Below are positions 5,185 through 5,405 of a DNA stretch of 5,405 nucleotides, in pieces; the stretch's first letter is position 1; each line of letters begins with the position of its first letter. The DNA is from Mariprofundaceae bacterium. GTDB taxonomy: Bacteria; Pseudomonadota; Zetaproteobacteria; Mariprofundales; Mariprofundaceae. A program made the position numbers and the translations under genes. The DNA lies in contig JALSZZ010000035.1 of the NCBI GenBank assembly GCA_027075825.1, positions 1 to 5,405 of the forward strand, in the 5' to 3' direction. Below the pieces are notes generated by a model. That model ran no database searches. It was not told the DNA's origin and worked only from the letters and a program-made list of their open reading frames with translations.

Positions 5185-5405
5185 ATGGTGGCGTACCGCA
5201 GAAAAGGGAAAATTTGCGATTGCACACTTGGTGCGATTTACCTGGCCCGGGATGAGGCCAATGACCGGGATGTGGCACTCAAGCAACTGAGTTTTCCCCG
5301 CGATCAGGATTTTCGTCATTTGCGAGCCTTCGTTGCCCGCATTGATGATGCGCGAAAGCTTCAGCACGACAATATCATTGCAACCTACGGCATCATCCAT
5401 GAAGC
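5185..5405 (+). CDS. Hanks-type Ser/Thr protein kinase-like protein, N-terminal part (runs off the window)
   Basis: Only the first 73 residues are present and no stop occurs. The order of motifs matches the N-lobe of bacterial Ser/Thr kinases: a tyrosine near the start (AYRRKGKI), a glycine-loop region ending LGAIYLARDE (15-24), VALKQL with the ATP-anchoring lysine equivalent (K33), then a helix leading to LQHDNIIATYGIIHE, equivalent to the usual L-x-HPNIVxxY. Two hallmarks are altered. The glycine loop, usually GxGxxG, reads CDCTLG, keeping only the last glycine (G16). The helix-C glutamate position, nine residues before the histidine of HDNI, is Arg (R52), with D54 and D55 nearby. It may be a pseudokinase or an atypical kinase. 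The HRD and DFG motifs lie beyond the window. It is an intracellular domain as far as seen, with no signal peptide. Confidence 0.75.
   Translation, partial: MVAYRRKGKICDCTLGAIYLARDEANDRDVALKQLSFPRDQDFRHLRAFVARIDDARKLQHDNIIATYGIIHE

Noticed and set aside
5077..5400. Minus-strand open frame across MITE copy 2 and the kinase-like gene
   Set aside because: Its C-terminus is mobile-element sequence, also seen as a similar tail in copy 1, and the rest is antisense to a plus-strand frame with kinase motifs.

Overview
The window looks like chromosomal DNA from a proteobacterium, most likely a gammaproteobacterium. The basis is a PPK1-type polyphosphate kinase, a Sec-exported DsbC of the E. coli size (236 residues), a PolB-like DEDDy exonuclease, GTAGGAG-headed REP-type repeats and moderate GC content. 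Genus cannot be read from the sequence.

Layout. Positions 1-179 hold two near-identical 70-nt units, each a pair of REP-like palindromes facing each other (BIME-like), just past the 3' end of ppk. Positions 180-2243 (minus strand) are ppk; a Shine-Dalgarno sequence places its start at an internal GTG rather than at the upstream TTG. The 467-bp gap 2244-2710 separates ppk from the divergent plus-strand genes. It contains a short perfect palindrome and a 162-bp non-autonomous element with 20-bp terminal inverted repeats (MITE copy 1). The plus strand then carries dsbC (2711-3421), a cytoplasmic PolB-related 3'-5' exonuclease starting 4 nt later (3426-4250), and a small secreted protein with one DUF11-like domain (4382-4882). 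A second copy of the element, inverted, lies at 4994-5154. The window ends inside a gene whose N-terminus matches the Hanks-type Ser/Thr protein kinase fold (5185 to beyond 5405). That gene has no stop codon inside the window.

How the parts fit. ppk makes polyphosphate in the cytoplasm. DsbC repairs disulfides in the periplasm. The exonuclease is probably translationally linked to dsbC but works in another compartment. The DUF11-like protein is exported and of unknown role. There is no obvious single pathway. The most notable features are the two inverted copies of the same MITE bracketing the dsbC-exonuclease-DUF11 block, a kinase-like N-terminus lacking several catalytic residues, and a shared CCTGAATTCAGGT palindrome upstream of two genes. 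No CRISPR array, tRNA, rRNA or transposase gene was seen. All alignments and identity estimates were done by eye.
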